This document shows positions 26,478 to 36,482 of a stretch of DNA of 64,000 nucleotides, piece after piece. Made by a program: the position numbers and the translations under genes. The notes beneath the pieces are model-generated. The model saw only the letters and a list, made by a program, of their open reading frames with translations. It searched no databases and was not told the origin of the DNA. How positions within the stretch are numbered: position 1 is the first letter of the stretch; every line of letters begins with the position of its first letter. Origin of the DNA: Halodesulfovibrio sp. (GTDB lineage: Bacteria > Desulfobacterota > Desulfovibrionia > Desulfovibrionales > Desulfovibrionaceae); assembly GCF_025210605.1 (NCBI RefSeq), contig NZ_JAOARI010000031.1, positions 1 through 64,000 on the forward strand, in the 5' to 3' direction.

Positions 26478-27302
26478 TTATTTGTTCATGTGAACATCCA
26501 TTTGAGGAAACGGAATGGAAAAACCTTGTTCTGCAAGAGCCGTTTTACACTTTTCCAGTAATTCAAATCTGGAAGCCAGATACAATGAAGTAGGAACCCA
26601 AGCGCGCACTGTAATATTCACGCTGCTGTCGGCAAGAGCTTCAACCGCAACCACTGGAGCAGGAGTGGTTAGCACTTGAGGGTGGTCTCTTACTGCGCTT
26701 TCTAAAACATCCCTCGCTGCCGGAATATTAGCATCATATTCAATGCCGATAGATAAATCGACCCTCCGAATGTCATTAGCACTGTAATTTGTGATGACGC
26801 TATTCATTACCAAGCTGTTGGGGATAAACACTTTTTTATTGTCTGTAGTGTTCAGGATAGTGCAAAATAATTCGATAGATTCAACAAAACCCGTGGTTGC
26901 AGAAACTTCTATATAATCACCTTTGGCAAATGGATGAAAAAATACAAGCAAGATGCCTGATGAAAAGTTGGATAAGTTGTCCTTGATAGCAAGACCAATT
27001 GCTAACGCGGCAGCACCAAAAACTGCAATCAGCGAGGTCATGTTCATTCCAACACGGGAGGCGGCTGTGAGAAGTGCTGTTATGATAATGGCATATTGCA
27101 ATATAGTTGCGAGGAAGCCAGCCTGAAGAGAATCAACTTTATATTTTTCCAGCCATACGCGTGCAATTCTGGAAAAGTATCGGGCTACCCACAGCCCTAC
27201 ACCTGTTATGCCCAGCGCATAAAGAATGTTTGTACCACTGGTAAAAGCCCATGTAGAGATAATGGATGTAATTTCTTCACTCATTTTTTGAACATCGAGC
27301 AT
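26478..27302 (-). CDS. MscS-family mechanosensitive channel
   Basis: A 274-residue inner-membrane channel of the small-conductance MscS type, releasing solutes on hypo-osmotic shock. Three N-terminal helices end in the pore-lining segment AVFGAAALAIGLAIKDNLSNFSSG with its alternating small residues. Then comes the beta domain (FAKGDYIEVSATTGFVESIELFCTILNTTDNKKVFIPNS) and an alpha/beta C-domain ending in PFPQMDVHM. Start at 27302 has GAGG upstream; 27284 is an alternative. Located upstream of purD but separated by about 180 bases. Its presence near a BCCT carrier fits osmotic adaptation. Confidence 0.93.
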   Translation of the reverse strand: MLDVQKMSEEITSIISTWAFTSGTNILYALGITGVGLWVARYFSRIARVWLEKYKVDSLQAGFLATILQYAIIITALLTAASRVGMNMTSLIAVFGAAALAIGLAIKDNLSNFSSGILLVFFHPFAKGDYIEVSATTGFVESIELFCTILNTTDNKKVFIPNSLVMNSVITNYSANDIRRVDLSIGIEYDANIPAARDVLESAVRDHPQVLTTPAPVVAVEALADSSVNITVRAWVPTSLYLASRFELLEKCKTALAEQGFSIPFPQMDVHMNK

Positions 27303-27565
27303 ATAAACCTCATAGGTGCATACCAAGTATTAAATAAGCGACGGTCAGATTGCATAAATTTAGCATGGCAAGATCCATAGAGAAAGTATTTGAGACGTGA
27401 ATACACAATGGTTGTGGATGTATAGTGTCCTGAACAATATCCTTGAATCAATTGCTGCCCGCGCGTCATACTGGTGACATTCTCCAGAGGTAGCATACTG
27501 GGTATTGTGACGGTGCGTTGTTGGTTTCAATACGCCGCAAGGCGGTAAGCATATGGAGGCTGTTC

Positions 27566-27988
27566 ATGTTTTTTAAAAAGATTCTGGTGCCTGTTGATGG
27601 TTCAAAGCATGCAATGCTTGCAAAGCGCAGAGCGCTGGCTATTGCGGAACGTATGGATGCAGAAATAGTATTAGTACATGTTCTTGATACTATTCCTGCC
27701 ATAATCGGCGGGCATGCACGCGAAGAGTTACACGCAGATATGAAAGCTGATGCGCAGAAAATTTTTGACGAATATATTCCGGGGCTGAAAGAAAAGAATG
27801 TGAAGTACAAAACTAAGATCGTATCTGGTCGTCCGTTTGATGCCATCTGTACGGTTGCAGACGAAGAAAAGTGCGATCTTATTTGCATCGGTGCGCGTGG
27901 ATTGAGCGATGTGGAAGGTATGTTCCTTGGTAGTGTTTCCTCTGCTATAATATCTCACTGCCACATCCCTGTGCTGGTTGTGCGCTAA
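27566..27988 (+). CDS. Universal stress protein, UspA family
   Basis: 140-residue single-domain Usp: FFKKILVPVDGSKHA at the N-terminus and the ATP-binding pattern G-x2-G-x9-G-S in GARGLSDVEGMFLGSVSS near the C-terminus, so an ATP-binding dimer is expected. GGAGG (27555-27559) six bases before the ATG at 27566 fixes the start; the frame is open further upstream. Role under stress is not specified by sequence. Confidence 0.92.
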   Translation: MFFKKILVPVDGSKHAMLAKRRALAIAERMDAEIVLVHVLDTIPAIIGGHAREELHADMKADAQKIFDEYIPGLKEKNVKYKTKIVSGRPFDAICTVADEEKCDLICIGARGLSDVEGMFLGSVSSAIISHCHIPVLVVR

Positions 27989-27997
27989 TATTTTTCT

Positions 27998-28038
27998 ACA
28001 ATACGAGCGTGAAAATATGTATTTCGCGCTCGTATTGT
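27998..28038. other. Long inverted repeat after the universal stress gene
   Basis: ACAATACGAGCG and CGCTCGTATTGT, perfect 12-base arms. No T-run follows on either strand, so it is not a typical intrinsic terminator; it may protect the mRNA end. The rest of 27989-28289 shows nothing else. Confidence 0.5.
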
Positions 28039-28289
28039 GTCTTCAGCACATAATAAAACTTGCAAAAAATAACTGCACAGAGATATTGAAAAAGAGTTGG
28101 TTTCTCTTAGCTTAATAATAATTTTATTTCTGGATTGTTAGCACAGAACTGCCATCAGGTTCCACGCAGTCAACGGCTGCGTGCTCGTGATTCTATGTTC
28201 TTCGGGCAACAGCAATGCTGTCTGCATAGAAGAGTACATGTCGTAGATTTTTGACGCCTTTGGCAGCCACCATCTACAATGGAGCATCC

Positions 28290-29711
28290 ATGTCTCCTTA
28301 TGTGTTATTATTCAACTTCTTTTTCATATTGTCGCTGATCGGTGCAGGGCATGCGCTATTGACACGTAAGCAGCCCAACTCTGCGTTAGTGTGGGTCACG
28401 GTATGTCTTTCTCTGCCTGTTGTCGGGGTGCTTGCCTATGTAGTCTTCGGTGTTAACCGTGTAAGACGAAGCGCTACACGGCTGCGTGAAGAATTTGAGC
28501 AACAAAATGCCATGGGGCATTTAAAGCCTCCCGATCATCGCGCACATACATGCATGCTCAAGGAGCTTCCTGCCGAATTAATTATGCTGGAAAAAATCGG
28601 CAGAGCGCTAACTGGAACATTTCCGCTTAAAGGCAATAGTATCCAGCCGTTGTATAACGGGAAAGAAGCGTATCCCGCCATGCTGGAAGCGATTAGATCA
28701 GCGAAAGAGTCAATTTATCTTTCGACCTTCCTTCTGGACAAAGACCCTGTTGGTCGAAAGTTTGTAAAGAGTCTTATAGAAGCACATAACCGCGGCGTAC
28801 ACGTTGCTGTCCTGATTGATGGATTCGGATTGCTTCTTTCATGGCGTTCCGTCATTAGGATGCTGAAAAAAAACGGTGTTCCTGCAACAATTTTTCTTCC
28901 TTTGCGGCTCATTCCTCCACAAATCCGTCTTAATCTGCGTAACCACCGTAAGCTTCTTGCTGTAGATGGAAAAATTGGATTTACGGGAGGCATGAATATC
29001 GGCGGGACTCGAAACTCCAAAGGGCATCGCCGACTTTCAGATATGCATTACAGGCTGACAGGGCCTATTGTCTCCCAGCTTCAACAAATATTTATGGAAG
29101 ACTGGGCATATGCCAGAGGAGCAGAACATCAACCACTTCCGGCTCCAATGGATCATACCGGTACTATTCTGGCGCGTGTTCTTAAGGATGGGCCGGATAA
29201 TCCGGACAATCCGTTGCAAACATCTATTATCGCCACAATAGGTGCTGCCAAACATTCAGTTCGCATCATAACGCCCTATTTTCTACCATCAGCGGAGTTG
29301 TTAAGTGTGCTTTCCATAGCAGCCTTACGTGGAATAGCCGTAACAATTGTGTTACCGGTAAAATCAAATTGGCCGTTCGTACACTGGGCAAGCAGAAATT
29401 ACTTTAAAGGGCTGCTTGAATCAGGTGTGCGCATTTTCTATCAGCCGCAGCCATTCTGCCATACAAAATTGTTGGTCATAGACGACTGTTATGTTCAGTT
29501 CGGCTCAGCAAATATGGACCCGCGGAGCCTTCTGCTCAATTTTGAACTGAACGTCGAAGTGTTAGACAGCGGACTTGCAAGGCAACTTATCGCACATGTT
29601 GACGATACAGTGCGTCGATCTCAAGAAGTTGCGCACCGTGACATGGTGTCGCGACCGCTTCCTATCCGCATTCGTGATGCCTTCTTCTGGCTTTTTTCAC
29701 CGTATCTTTAG
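28290..29711 (+). CDS. cls: Cardiolipin synthase (phospholipase D superfamily)
   Basis: Condenses phosphatidylglycerol into cardiolipin at the inner membrane. 473 residues: two N-terminal membrane helices, then two PLD domains with HxK(x4)D motifs, NHRKLLAVDGKIGFTGGMNIG and CHTKLLVIDDCYVQFGSANMD. ATG at 28290 with GGAG five bases upstream is preferred; a TTG at 28251 in the same frame would add 13 residues. Ends against a copy of the convergent repeat. Confidence 0.92.
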   Translation: MSPYVLLFNFFFILSLIGAGHALLTRKQPNSALVWVTVCLSLPVVGVLAYVVFGVNRVRRSATRLREEFEQQNAMGHLKPPDHRAHTCMLKELPAELIMLEKIGRALTGTFPLKGNSIQPLYNGKEAYPAMLEAIRSAKESIYLSTFLLDKDPVGRKFVKSLIEAHNRGVHVAVLIDGFGLLLSWRSVIRMLKKNGVPATIFLPLRLIPPQIRLNLRNHRKLLAVDGKIGFTGGMNIGGTRNSKGHRRLSDMHYRLTGPIVSQLQQIFMEDWAYARGAEHQPLPAPMDHTGTILARVLKDGPDNPDNPLQTSIIATIGAAKHSVRIITPYFLPSAELLSVLSIAALRGIAVTIVLPVKSNWPFVHWASRNYFKGLLESGVRIFYQPQPFCHTKLLVIDDCYVQFGSANMDPRSLLLNFELNVEVLDSGLARQLIAHVDDTVRRSQEVAHRDMVSRPLPIRIRDAFFWLFSPYL

Positions 29712-29738
29712 AAGGGAAGGAGCGTTGGTGGTGGGGGT

Positions 29739-30140
29739 GTCTCCGACGACGCTGCCGCGAGCTTAAGATGTCTTCGACGACGCTGCCGCGGGCTTTAAGA
29801 ACCTTTCTCGAAGAAAGGTTCTTAAAAATCTCCAAAGACTTTTACTCGCGAGATAAGCACGTTTTTTACACCACCGCGCGGCTTACGCCCCACTACCTTT
29901 CCTTATTTTTGTATGCTGTTCTACAGTGAGTCTTTTTGATGCGAGCGTATTCAAAGTGAAAAGGCTGTCCTATTATAGATAGGACAGCCTTTTGATTTAA
30001 ACTAGTTCTGCTAAGCCGTACAAAGGCATATGCGACGGGATGTCCTCGTATAATAAAAAGTTTTGAAGGGGGTCTGGGGGAAACTTTGCAAAAGTTTCAG
30101 CCCAGCCGTCGGAGACAGCAGCCTCTTGGAGATATATAGA
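29739..30140 (+). repeat. Dispersed convergent-junction repeat, copy B
   Basis: Main copy from 29770, preceded by a duplicated fragment of its first module at 29739-29765. Same order of three hairpins as copy A; the terminator hairpin is at 29959-29994 and the large stem around 30078-30104. It separates the convergent cls and YibE/F genes. Confidence 0.85.
29959..29994. terminator. Bidirectional terminator in repeat copy B
   Basis: AAAAGGCTGTCCTAT and ATAGGACAGCCTTTT arms around a five-base loop. Confidence 0.88.
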
Positions 30141-30162
30141 GGCTTGTATGAAAAATTTTTGC

Positions 30163-31293
30163 TTACGCTTTATTTTCTTCTGTACATAAACAAAGCAAGC
30201 ATCCTGCGATTATTGCTGTCACTGGCGCAACCATGAGGAGTCCAATGCTGCCTATGAGGATTCGAAAAATTTCAGCAGCAACTAGCTTCATATTTATTAT
30301 CCGCGTAAAACTTGTTCCTTGGGAGACAAAAACCATGAGCATGGTCAGATAGCCACCGGAGTATGCGAGTAGTAGGGTGGTTGCCATGGTTCCAATAACC
30401 ATACGTCCTACATTGAAGCCGGATTGAACAAGCTCCCACATGGCGATATCGGGACGTTTGAGCTTAATCTCATTCATAGATACGCTGACATCCATTGCAA
30501 TATCCATTGCAGCACCTGATGCGCCAAGAAGCACGGCAGAATAAAATATGTGCTGCATATTGAGACCGTAATTGCCCTGCATAATCAGCGTCGTTGCAAA
30601 TGGTGCTGTCATACCGCCAAGGTTGAGTTTGTCGCCAAAAAAGAGCGTTAGCACGAGCGTTACCGCCAGTCCGCTTACTGTTCCCAAAAATGCGGCAATA
30701 CCATGACGTGTTACGCCTGCAACAGTAAGAATAATAACCATGGACAGTAGCACCAGTACGCTCAAACTCAGGGTAAGCGGGTCAGTCCCGTTAAGAAGAT
30801 TTGGAATATAGTAACACCAGAGAAGCCCAAGGGATGCTACAAAAGAGAAAAGAGCTTTAAGCCCTATTATGCGGGAATATACGATGAGAGCTACGGAAAA
30901 GAGAACAAAAAGAGCGAGTTCCCAGTTTTGGCGTAGTGAGTTAATCGCTTTGGCGTAAGCGACTTTTTGCCCTTCAACTTGGATAGCAAGCAGGATGGTA
31001 TCCCCGGGCGTGTATATTTCATCCATGTCCAGCTGTCCGTTAAGGTGATTGATGGCTGTAACCTGCTCACCTTTCCAGTCGCCTTCATTGAGGATGACAC
31101 GGGCAATCTGTATGCCTACTGTACCTGCGCCGGACTGAATTATCTCACTATTATCAACAGAAAGAACTGTTCCGGATACTTCATATACATTGCCGGAATG
31201 TTCATTTCCCATCCATTTTTTGCCACTAAAAAGCAGTAGTGCCACAAGCCCCAGAAGTAGCACAACTTCTGCAATAATTTTTAGTCTCGACAT
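30163..31293 (-). CDS. YibE/F family membrane protein
   Basis: 376 residues with one N-terminal helix, an extracytoplasmic beta-rich region of about 90 residues (VYEVSGTVLSVDNSEI .. YTPGDTILLAIQVEGQ) and seven or so further helices. This matches the YibE/F family of uncharacterised membrane proteins found across bacteria; function unknown. The segment ASGAAMDIAMDVSVSMNEIK is characteristic. GGAGAGGG immediately precedes the ATG. Monocistronic between a repeat and the alkaline phosphatase terminator. Confidence 0.85.
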   Translation of the reverse strand: MSRLKIIAEVVLLLGLVALLLFSGKKWMGNEHSGNVYEVSGTVLSVDNSEIIQSGAGTVGIQIARVILNEGDWKGEQVTAINHLNGQLDMDEIYTPGDTILLAIQVEGQKVAYAKAINSLRQNWELALFVLFSVALIVYSRIIGLKALFSFVASLGLLWCYYIPNLLNGTDPLTLSLSVLVLLSMVIILTVAGVTRHGIAAFLGTVSGLAVTLVLTLFFGDKLNLGGMTAPFATTLIMQGNYGLNMQHIFYSAVLLGASGAAMDIAMDVSVSMNEIKLKRPDIAMWELVQSGFNVGRMVIGTMATTLLLAYSGGYLTMLMVFVSQGTSFTRIINMKLVAAEIFRILIGSIGLLMVAPVTAIIAGCLLCLCTEENKA

Positions 31294-31454
31294 CCCCTCT
31301 CCAATATTTTGCGCGTAGTAGCTGCGTAGCGTGTCTTACCGTTCGCGGCGCATGACAAAACAATTAAGAGCAGATGTAACTAGAGATACAATGATGCTGC
31401 GGCAAAATTCGACAAACGGGCAACTGTACGGATATCGTGTTCTGATAATACGTC

Positions 31455-31495
31455 TGAAAAATAGTGCAGGCGGAGCACGTTGGTTGCTCCGCCTG
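31455..31495 (-). terminator. Terminator of the alkaline phosphatase gene
   Basis: GGCGGAGCA and TGCTCCGCC arms; on the minus strand the stem is followed by ATTTTTCAG. Confidence 0.8.
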
Positions 31496-31509
31496 TATAG
31501 GATATACTG

Positions 31510-33102
31510 CTAGTTTTTGCCTTTTACGTTCGTTGTGTGACCGTATGGGACTTTAGAGTATTTTTCGTTAGGGCCTGTTGTTTTACCAAGCAATGCTTTG
31601 GAAGGACCAAGCTTGAAGGAGGAAAGCTTTACGCCCATAGCATCTGCCATGATTCGAGGCACATCGGTGTTATCTTTAAAGCCGCTGAAGTTTGCGGACT
31701 GTGCACCGATTGCAGACAAAGCAATAACAGAAGAGGTGTGAACGTAAGAAGTCCAGCTAATACGTGCACGTTCAGATACAAGGTGGGCAACGGCAATCAT
31801 GGTTGGAGTATATGCATAGCCGTAATTGGTCTGTTCTTCTGCTGGTAAGCTCTGGTTACGATCTTCAATGCTCATAGCAGACTCAAGCTGGTTCAATTCA
31901 CGTGCAGTAAGATCGGTTAATCCGAAGTATTCACTAACGTAGTTCAGGTACGCTTCGTGACGTTTTTCTGTTTTCGGGTATTCTTTAATCATACCAGGGT
32001 ATACATACGCGAGAACATCTTCAACAGAAGCTTTTACCTTTAAGAGTTCATTGAGCTTGAGGAAGTAACCTTTAGAGTCAAGGCTGATGCCCATTGCCAT
32101 ACCACCTGTTTCGTGGTCGGCAGCAACAACAATCAGTGTATCCTCAGGGTGTTTTTTGTAAAATTCAACTGCTTTCGCAATAGCAGCATCAAGAGCGAGG
32201 GTGTCGTAAATAGTGCCTGTAGCATCGTTACAGTGTGCAGCGTAGTCAATACGACCACCTTCAACCATCATGAAGAATGGTTTTTCCTGTGCTTCGAGAG
32301 CTTCAATACCTTTTTCAGTCAACTCGGAAAGAGCAGGCATTGCATTCTTTTTCTCAGAGCTGAAACGACGATCAATTTCCATTCCTAACGCGCTGTATGC
32401 GAGAGGAGCGAGGATTTTATCACCTTTTTTAGGCTGGTATGCACGGAAAGTATCACGAGCTTTATCGCCAATAAATGTGGTGTAACCTTTAGCTTCAAAT
32501 TCAGCTACAAGATCGCGACCGTCTTTACGTTTTGACTTAAGGCCTTCAGCGTTGTTTTTAGCAACAAAGTGACGGAAACCGCCGCCTGCAAGGTATTCAA
32601 ATCCGGTACCAAGCTGGTCGATAGCAATTTCGTTTTCGTTGCCTCGGCTCATATTGTGAGCAGAGAAAGAAGCAGGAGTTGCGTGTGTAATGCGGGCAGT
32701 TGTTGCAATACCTACTGCGTAGCCAGCAGCGTGAGCAGCTTCTGCAATGGTTTTGATATCAGTACCGTCAGGGAGTTTAGAAACAGCACCGTTGGTTGTT
32801 TTAAAACCAGTAGCGAGAGCGGTTCCACCAGCAGCGGAATCTGTAATCATGGTGTTGTCAGAGTGAGTAGTAACCAAAGCAGAAATCGGGAATGTATTCA
32901 TCACCAATTTTGCTTCAGGGTCTTGTGTCTCAATTTTATGGAAGTACTGAGCAGACTGGCGCTGGGCAGGTCCCATGCCGTCGCCGATAAAGTAGAAAAC
33001 ATACTTAGGTGCCGCGGCGAAAACGCTTGACGCCATAAGCAGCAGACACGCACAGAATGTCGCTACACACATTACCTTACTACTACGTCGATGCAAAATC
33101 AT
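31510..33102 (-). CDS. phoA: Alkaline phosphatase, periplasmic
   Basis: 530-residue metal-dependent phosphomonoesterase of the PhoA superfamily. A signal peptide of about 30 residues ends near VFAA. The first metal ligand region is FIGDGMGPAQRQSAQYF and the nucleophilic serine is in TDSAAGGTALATG. Zinc ligands follow in EGGRIDYAAHCNDA and VVAADHETGGMAMG. Members scavenge phosphate from organic esters; a Pho-type operator upstream was looked for but not convincingly seen. GGAGAA site before the ATG at 33102. Compared with E. coli PhoA it carries extra C-terminal sequence (about TSYVHTSSVIALSAIGAQSANFSG), as in other marine homologues. Confidence 0.93.
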   Translation of the reverse strand: MILHRRSSKVMCVATFCACLLLMASSVFAAAPKYVFYFIGDGMGPAQRQSAQYFHKIETQDPEAKLVMNTFPISALVTTHSDNTMITDSAAGGTALATGFKTTNGAVSKLPDGTDIKTIAEAAHAAGYAVGIATTARITHATPASFSAHNMSRGNENEIAIDQLGTGFEYLAGGGFRHFVAKNNAEGLKSKRKDGRDLVAEFEAKGYTTFIGDKARDTFRAYQPKKGDKILAPLAYSALGMEIDRRFSSEKKNAMPALSELTEKGIEALEAQEKPFFMMVEGGRIDYAAHCNDATGTIYDTLALDAAIAKAVEFYKKHPEDTLIVVAADHETGGMAMGISLDSKGYFLKLNELLKVKASVEDVLAYVYPGMIKEYPKTEKRHEAYLNYVSEYFGLTDLTARELNQLESAMSIEDRNQSLPAEEQTNYGYAYTPTMIAVAHLVSERARISWTSYVHTSSVIALSAIGAQSANFSGFKDNTDVPRIMADAMGVKLSSFKLGPSKALLGKTTGPNEKYSKVPYGHTTNVKGKN

Positions 33103-33714
33103 TTACTTCTCCATCACTTGTTCTTTCATGGCTCTGAGCAACTCAACTTTTCCCACTAACTACCTGTTCACTAGAGATAAAAACAACTTTATCTTTTACT
33201 ATGAGCAGCTCAAAAGGTAAGCCAATTATGCCTGAGGCAGAATTGGCGTAAACATCGTAACTCTTGATTGTGAACTATAGCACAAAAGCGTAACGCCTAT
33301 CCCTTAGGGGAAGGTCAATGTAAAAAAAAGATGTGTTTTGTTTGTATATTACACAAGCAATAGTATGTTGTAATGAAAAGAAGACAAAGTACTTTACACA
33401 ATATGCAAGGAATCTTCCTTTTATATCAAACACAAGAAAAATAAAATATTGCTATAGTTTTCTAAGAGCTTAAAATAAAATATTAAGGGTAAAAAAATAC
33501 ACCACCAGATCAAATCAATATGTACATTGTAATATTGTTATATATCCGATGAAAAGGGTTACAATATTATTTGATTATCTACATAATAAAAACAACATGC
33601 CGCAATAGTATATATTGCGGCATGTTACGTTTTGATTACATTTTTTTTCTATCAGGATGTTGAAATAGTGACAAAAAAGATCTTGCTGCAAAGCAGCGTG
33701 GGAAATTTTTACTA
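33103..33714. other. AT-rich intergenic region phoA / M48 protease
   Basis: About 610 strongly AT-rich bases holding the phoA upstream region and the terminator of the M48 gene (separate entry). No gene seen. Confidence 0.4.
33583..33626 (-). terminator. Terminator of the M48 protease gene
   Basis: AACATGCCGCAATA and TATTGCGGCATGTT, 14-base stem; on the minus strand followed by GTTTTTATTATG. Confidence 0.92.
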
Positions 33715-34956
33715 TTACTCTACGGTAATAGTTTCGAGAGCTTCAATACGGTCTACAACTGGTGGGTGGGAGTAATGCAAAAAGACATATGCAGGATGCG
33801 GAGTTAAATTGGAAAGACTATTAACAGATAGCTTTATCAATGCTCGCGAGAGTTCGCACGGTGCTTTTGTTGTTTTTGCTGCAAATGCATCTGCTTCAAA
33901 TTCGTATTTTCGAGACTGATGGGCAGCAAAGATTGTTAAAACAAGAGACAGCGGGGTGTACAGGAAATTAAAAAGCACCATACCCACAGCAATGGTCATA
34001 TGTTCTACATGAAATGCAGCATACAATGGCTGATACCCCAACACGAGCGAAAGGCAAAAAAAGGTAAGTCCTGTTGTTGCAATGCTAGTAGCAAACATTC
34101 GTTTAATATGGTTGAGCTTGCAATGTCCAATTTCATGAGCAAGCACACCTACAATTTCTTCTGTTGTCATGGAGTTAACAAGAGTATCGAACAAAGCAAT
34201 GCGCTTTTGCTTACCAAAGCCAGTAAAAAAGGCATTGGCTTTATTAGACCGCTTGGAGCCGTCGATGATGTAAATTCCAGACAGATTAAAACCAGTTTTG
34301 AGAGCAAATTCTTCAATAGCTTGTCGCAGCTCACCATCTTCTAGTGGGGTAAATGTATTAAAGAGTGGCATAATCCAAATTGGTGCTACATACTGTACTG
34401 CGAACAAAAATGCTGTTGCAAATCCCCAGGCAATTAACCAGCCCATGTTAGGGAAAATTTGGAAAAACCATATTACGCCAGCGGCAAGCGGTGCTCCGAT
34501 GATGATCGAAAGCAGAATGCCTTTTACTCGATCAGCAATGAACAGTGCCGGAGTTGTGCGATTGAAGCCAAATTCTTCCTCAATAACAAAGGTTGTATAG
34601 ATGGAAAACGGCAGTGAAAGAAGCATCGATGCTAGCGACACAATACCCAGAAAGGCAAGACCTTGTAGTATTGCTCCGCTGAACAGAGCTGATGCCCATT
34701 CATTGAAAGTATTGAAAATTCCGAAAAACAGACACATCACAATGGCTGTTACATTCACAAAATTTGAAAAGAAAGACACGGTACTGTTTTTTCGTGTGTA
34801 TTCTTGAGAGCGTGCGTATTTTTGTGCATCAACTGCGTGTTTGAACGCAGCTGGAATCGGTTGACCAAGAGATTGGATATTAAGCTTGCCTACCCATGTT
34901 TCAAGTCCCCATGCGCCGACAATAAAAAAGAGAATAAGTACAGTCAAAAATGTCAT
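33715..34956 (-). CDS. M48 family zinc metallopeptidase (Ste24/CAAX-protease-like)
   Basis: 413-residue polytopic membrane protease. The zinc site HEIGH is at 274-278 in VLAHEIGHCKLNH and the third ligand glutamate lies in YEFEADAFAAK about 75 residues later. The N-terminal half carries the extra helices of the peptidase_M48_N domain, as in Ste24. In bacteria such enzymes act in membrane-protein quality control; CAAX processing is not expected. AAGGA upstream of the ATG. Single gene with a strong terminator. Confidence 0.93.
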   Translation of the reverse strand: MTFLTVLILFFIVGAWGLETWVGKLNIQSLGQPIPAAFKHAVDAQKYARSQEYTRKNSTVSFFSNFVNVTAIVMCLFFGIFNTFNEWASALFSGAILQGLAFLGIVSLASMLLSLPFSIYTTFVIEEEFGFNRTTPALFIADRVKGILLSIIIGAPLAAGVIWFFQIFPNMGWLIAWGFATAFLFAVQYVAPIWIMPLFNTFTPLEDGELRQAIEEFALKTGFNLSGIYIIDGSKRSNKANAFFTGFGKQKRIALFDTLVNSMTTEEIVGVLAHEIGHCKLNHIKRMFATSIATTGLTFFCLSLVLGYQPLYAAFHVEHMTIAVGMVLFNFLYTPLSLVLTIFAAHQSRKYEFEADAFAAKTTKAPCELSRALIKLSVNSLSNLTPHPAYVFLHYSHPPVVDRIEALETITVE

Positions 34957-35629
34957 ATGCTTTCCTTGAGAATATGTACCAAGAATATTTCGATACCACG
35001 GTACGTTTCTATCTTCTACGATAAAAACAATATGGTAACAGTCAATAAGCGTTCAGTTACATAGTGTAGATTTACGTCTTTTGCATCGCGAAACGAAGCA
35101 TAAGGGATTTACTCAGCATCGTAACAAGTTGCAAACAGTAAGAATATAATCTCCTTTGGGCTTAATCGTAAAAAGCGGTGACACTGCTCAAGCAACATAT
35201 ACACATTTTCAAGCTAGAAAGAGCAAAGGCACGTTGTACATTTTATTGTGTGCAACGCAGCAAAATGCGGTTTGCCCTATGCAGCGTTGTTTTGGTGTTT
35301 TCAGCAGAAAAATAACTTTTTTTACTGTCTGACTTCATTTTTGAGTAGATTTTATTGTTTTGCGCACAATGTTGTTAACAAAAAAAAGTTAGCAAGAGCT
35401 CGCTTGGTATCGCTATTATGTTGAAATGATTAACTTGTGAAAAATGAAATTGTAAAAATATTTTTACAATTAACAAAAACGGGAAAAATTTTCAGCTTGT
35501 TTGATTTTTTCTTGCCCATCTGCTAATACTCTCTCGGTTTGTGGACATATTTTCGTTAAACTAAAAAAAACGAAATAGTAGGTAGTTTAAAAAATTAGTT
35601 ATCGTAATCATTTTATGGAGGGTTCATTT
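34957..35629. other. Long divergent intergenic region M48 / amino-acid transporter
   Basis: About 670 AT-rich bases. An imperfect inverted repeat CGTTGTACA (35232-35240) / TGTGCAACG (35249-35257) is visible. No convincing sigma54 site and no gene were found; the length suggests regulated promoters. Confidence 0.4.
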
Positions 35630-36370
35630 ATGAAACGTCTAATCGCTATATTCGCTGCGTTACTCCTTATCGCTTTTTCTTCCAGTGCTTTTGCTAAAAA
35701 ACTCGTTGTAGCGCATGATACCAACTTTAAACCATTTGAATTTAAACAAGATGGTAAATATGTCGGCTTTGATATCGACATGTGGAAAGAAGTTGCTAAG
35801 CGTATGAACCTCGATTACGAATTCCAGCCGATGGATTTTAACGGCATTATTCCGGGACTTCAGGCTGGTTCTATTGATGCTGCTGTTGCAGGCATCACTA
35901 TTAAGCCTTCCCGCGCTGAAGTTGTAGATTTCTCAGATGGTTACTACGACTCCGGTCTTGTTATCCTTGTTCGTTCCGATAACAACGACATTAAAAATAT
36001 TAACGATCTGAAAGACAAAATTGTTGCAACTAAACTTGCAACTTCTTCTGTTGACCTTGCGCAGCAGTACGTACCTAAGAAAAACATTAAGCTTTTCCCT
36101 AACAACGACAACATGTTCATGGAATTGATGACTGGCGGCGCAGACGCAGTTATCTTCGACATGCCAGTTGTTAAAGACTTTGAAGCTAAGGCTGGCAAAG
36201 GAATGGTTAAAGTAGTTGGTCCTATCTATCAGGGTCAGGCTTACGGTATTGCGTTCCCTAAAGGTTCAGAATTGGTTTCCGGCGTAAACAAAGCGCTTAA
36301 AGAGATTAAAGCAGACGGCACTTACAACGAACTCTTCATCAAGTGGTTCGGTTACGCGCCAGCTAAGTAA
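35630..36370 (+). CDS. glnH: Polar amino-acid ABC transporter, periplasmic binding protein (GlnH-like)
   Basis: 246 residues with a signal peptide (MKRLIAIFAALLLIAFSSSAFA) and the solute-binding family 3 fold: VVAHDTNFKPFEF, GFDIDMWKEVAKRM, and IIPGLQAGSIDAAVAGITIKPSRAEVVDFSDGYY. The match is closest in pattern to glutamine-binding GlnH. The true start is 35630; the earlier ATG at 35615 overlaps the GGAGGG ribosome site (35617-35622). First gene of a three-gene transporter operon. Substrate is inferred from family resemblance. Confidence 0.9.
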   Translation: MKRLIAIFAALLLIAFSSSAFAKKLVVAHDTNFKPFEFKQDGKYVGFDIDMWKEVAKRMNLDYEFQPMDFNGIIPGLQAGSIDAAVAGITIKPSRAEVVDFSDGYYDSGLVILVRSDNNDIKNINDLKDKIVATKLATSSVDLAQQYVPKKNIKLFPNNDNMFMELMTGGADAVIFDMPVVKDFEAKAGKGMVKVVGPIYQGQAYGIAFPKGSELVSGVNKALKEIKADGTYNELFIKWFGYAPAK

Positions 36371-36482
36371 TACCTTCTCTTTTTTTCATAGCTTGCAAAC
36401 ATAGGGATGGCGTTGTGCCATCCCTATGTACATTTTATCAGCCGAATTTTTCGGCAAAGTACCCCAAAGGCAGATACACTCT

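Noticed and set aside
27998..28038. Intrinsic terminator of the universal stress gene
   Set aside because: The 12-bp stem is perfect but no T-run follows on either strand; listed only as an inverted repeat.
35390..35440. Sigma54-type promoter for the glutamine-transporter operon
   Set aside because: The best match (TGGTAT, then TTAT) lacks the invariant GC at -12.
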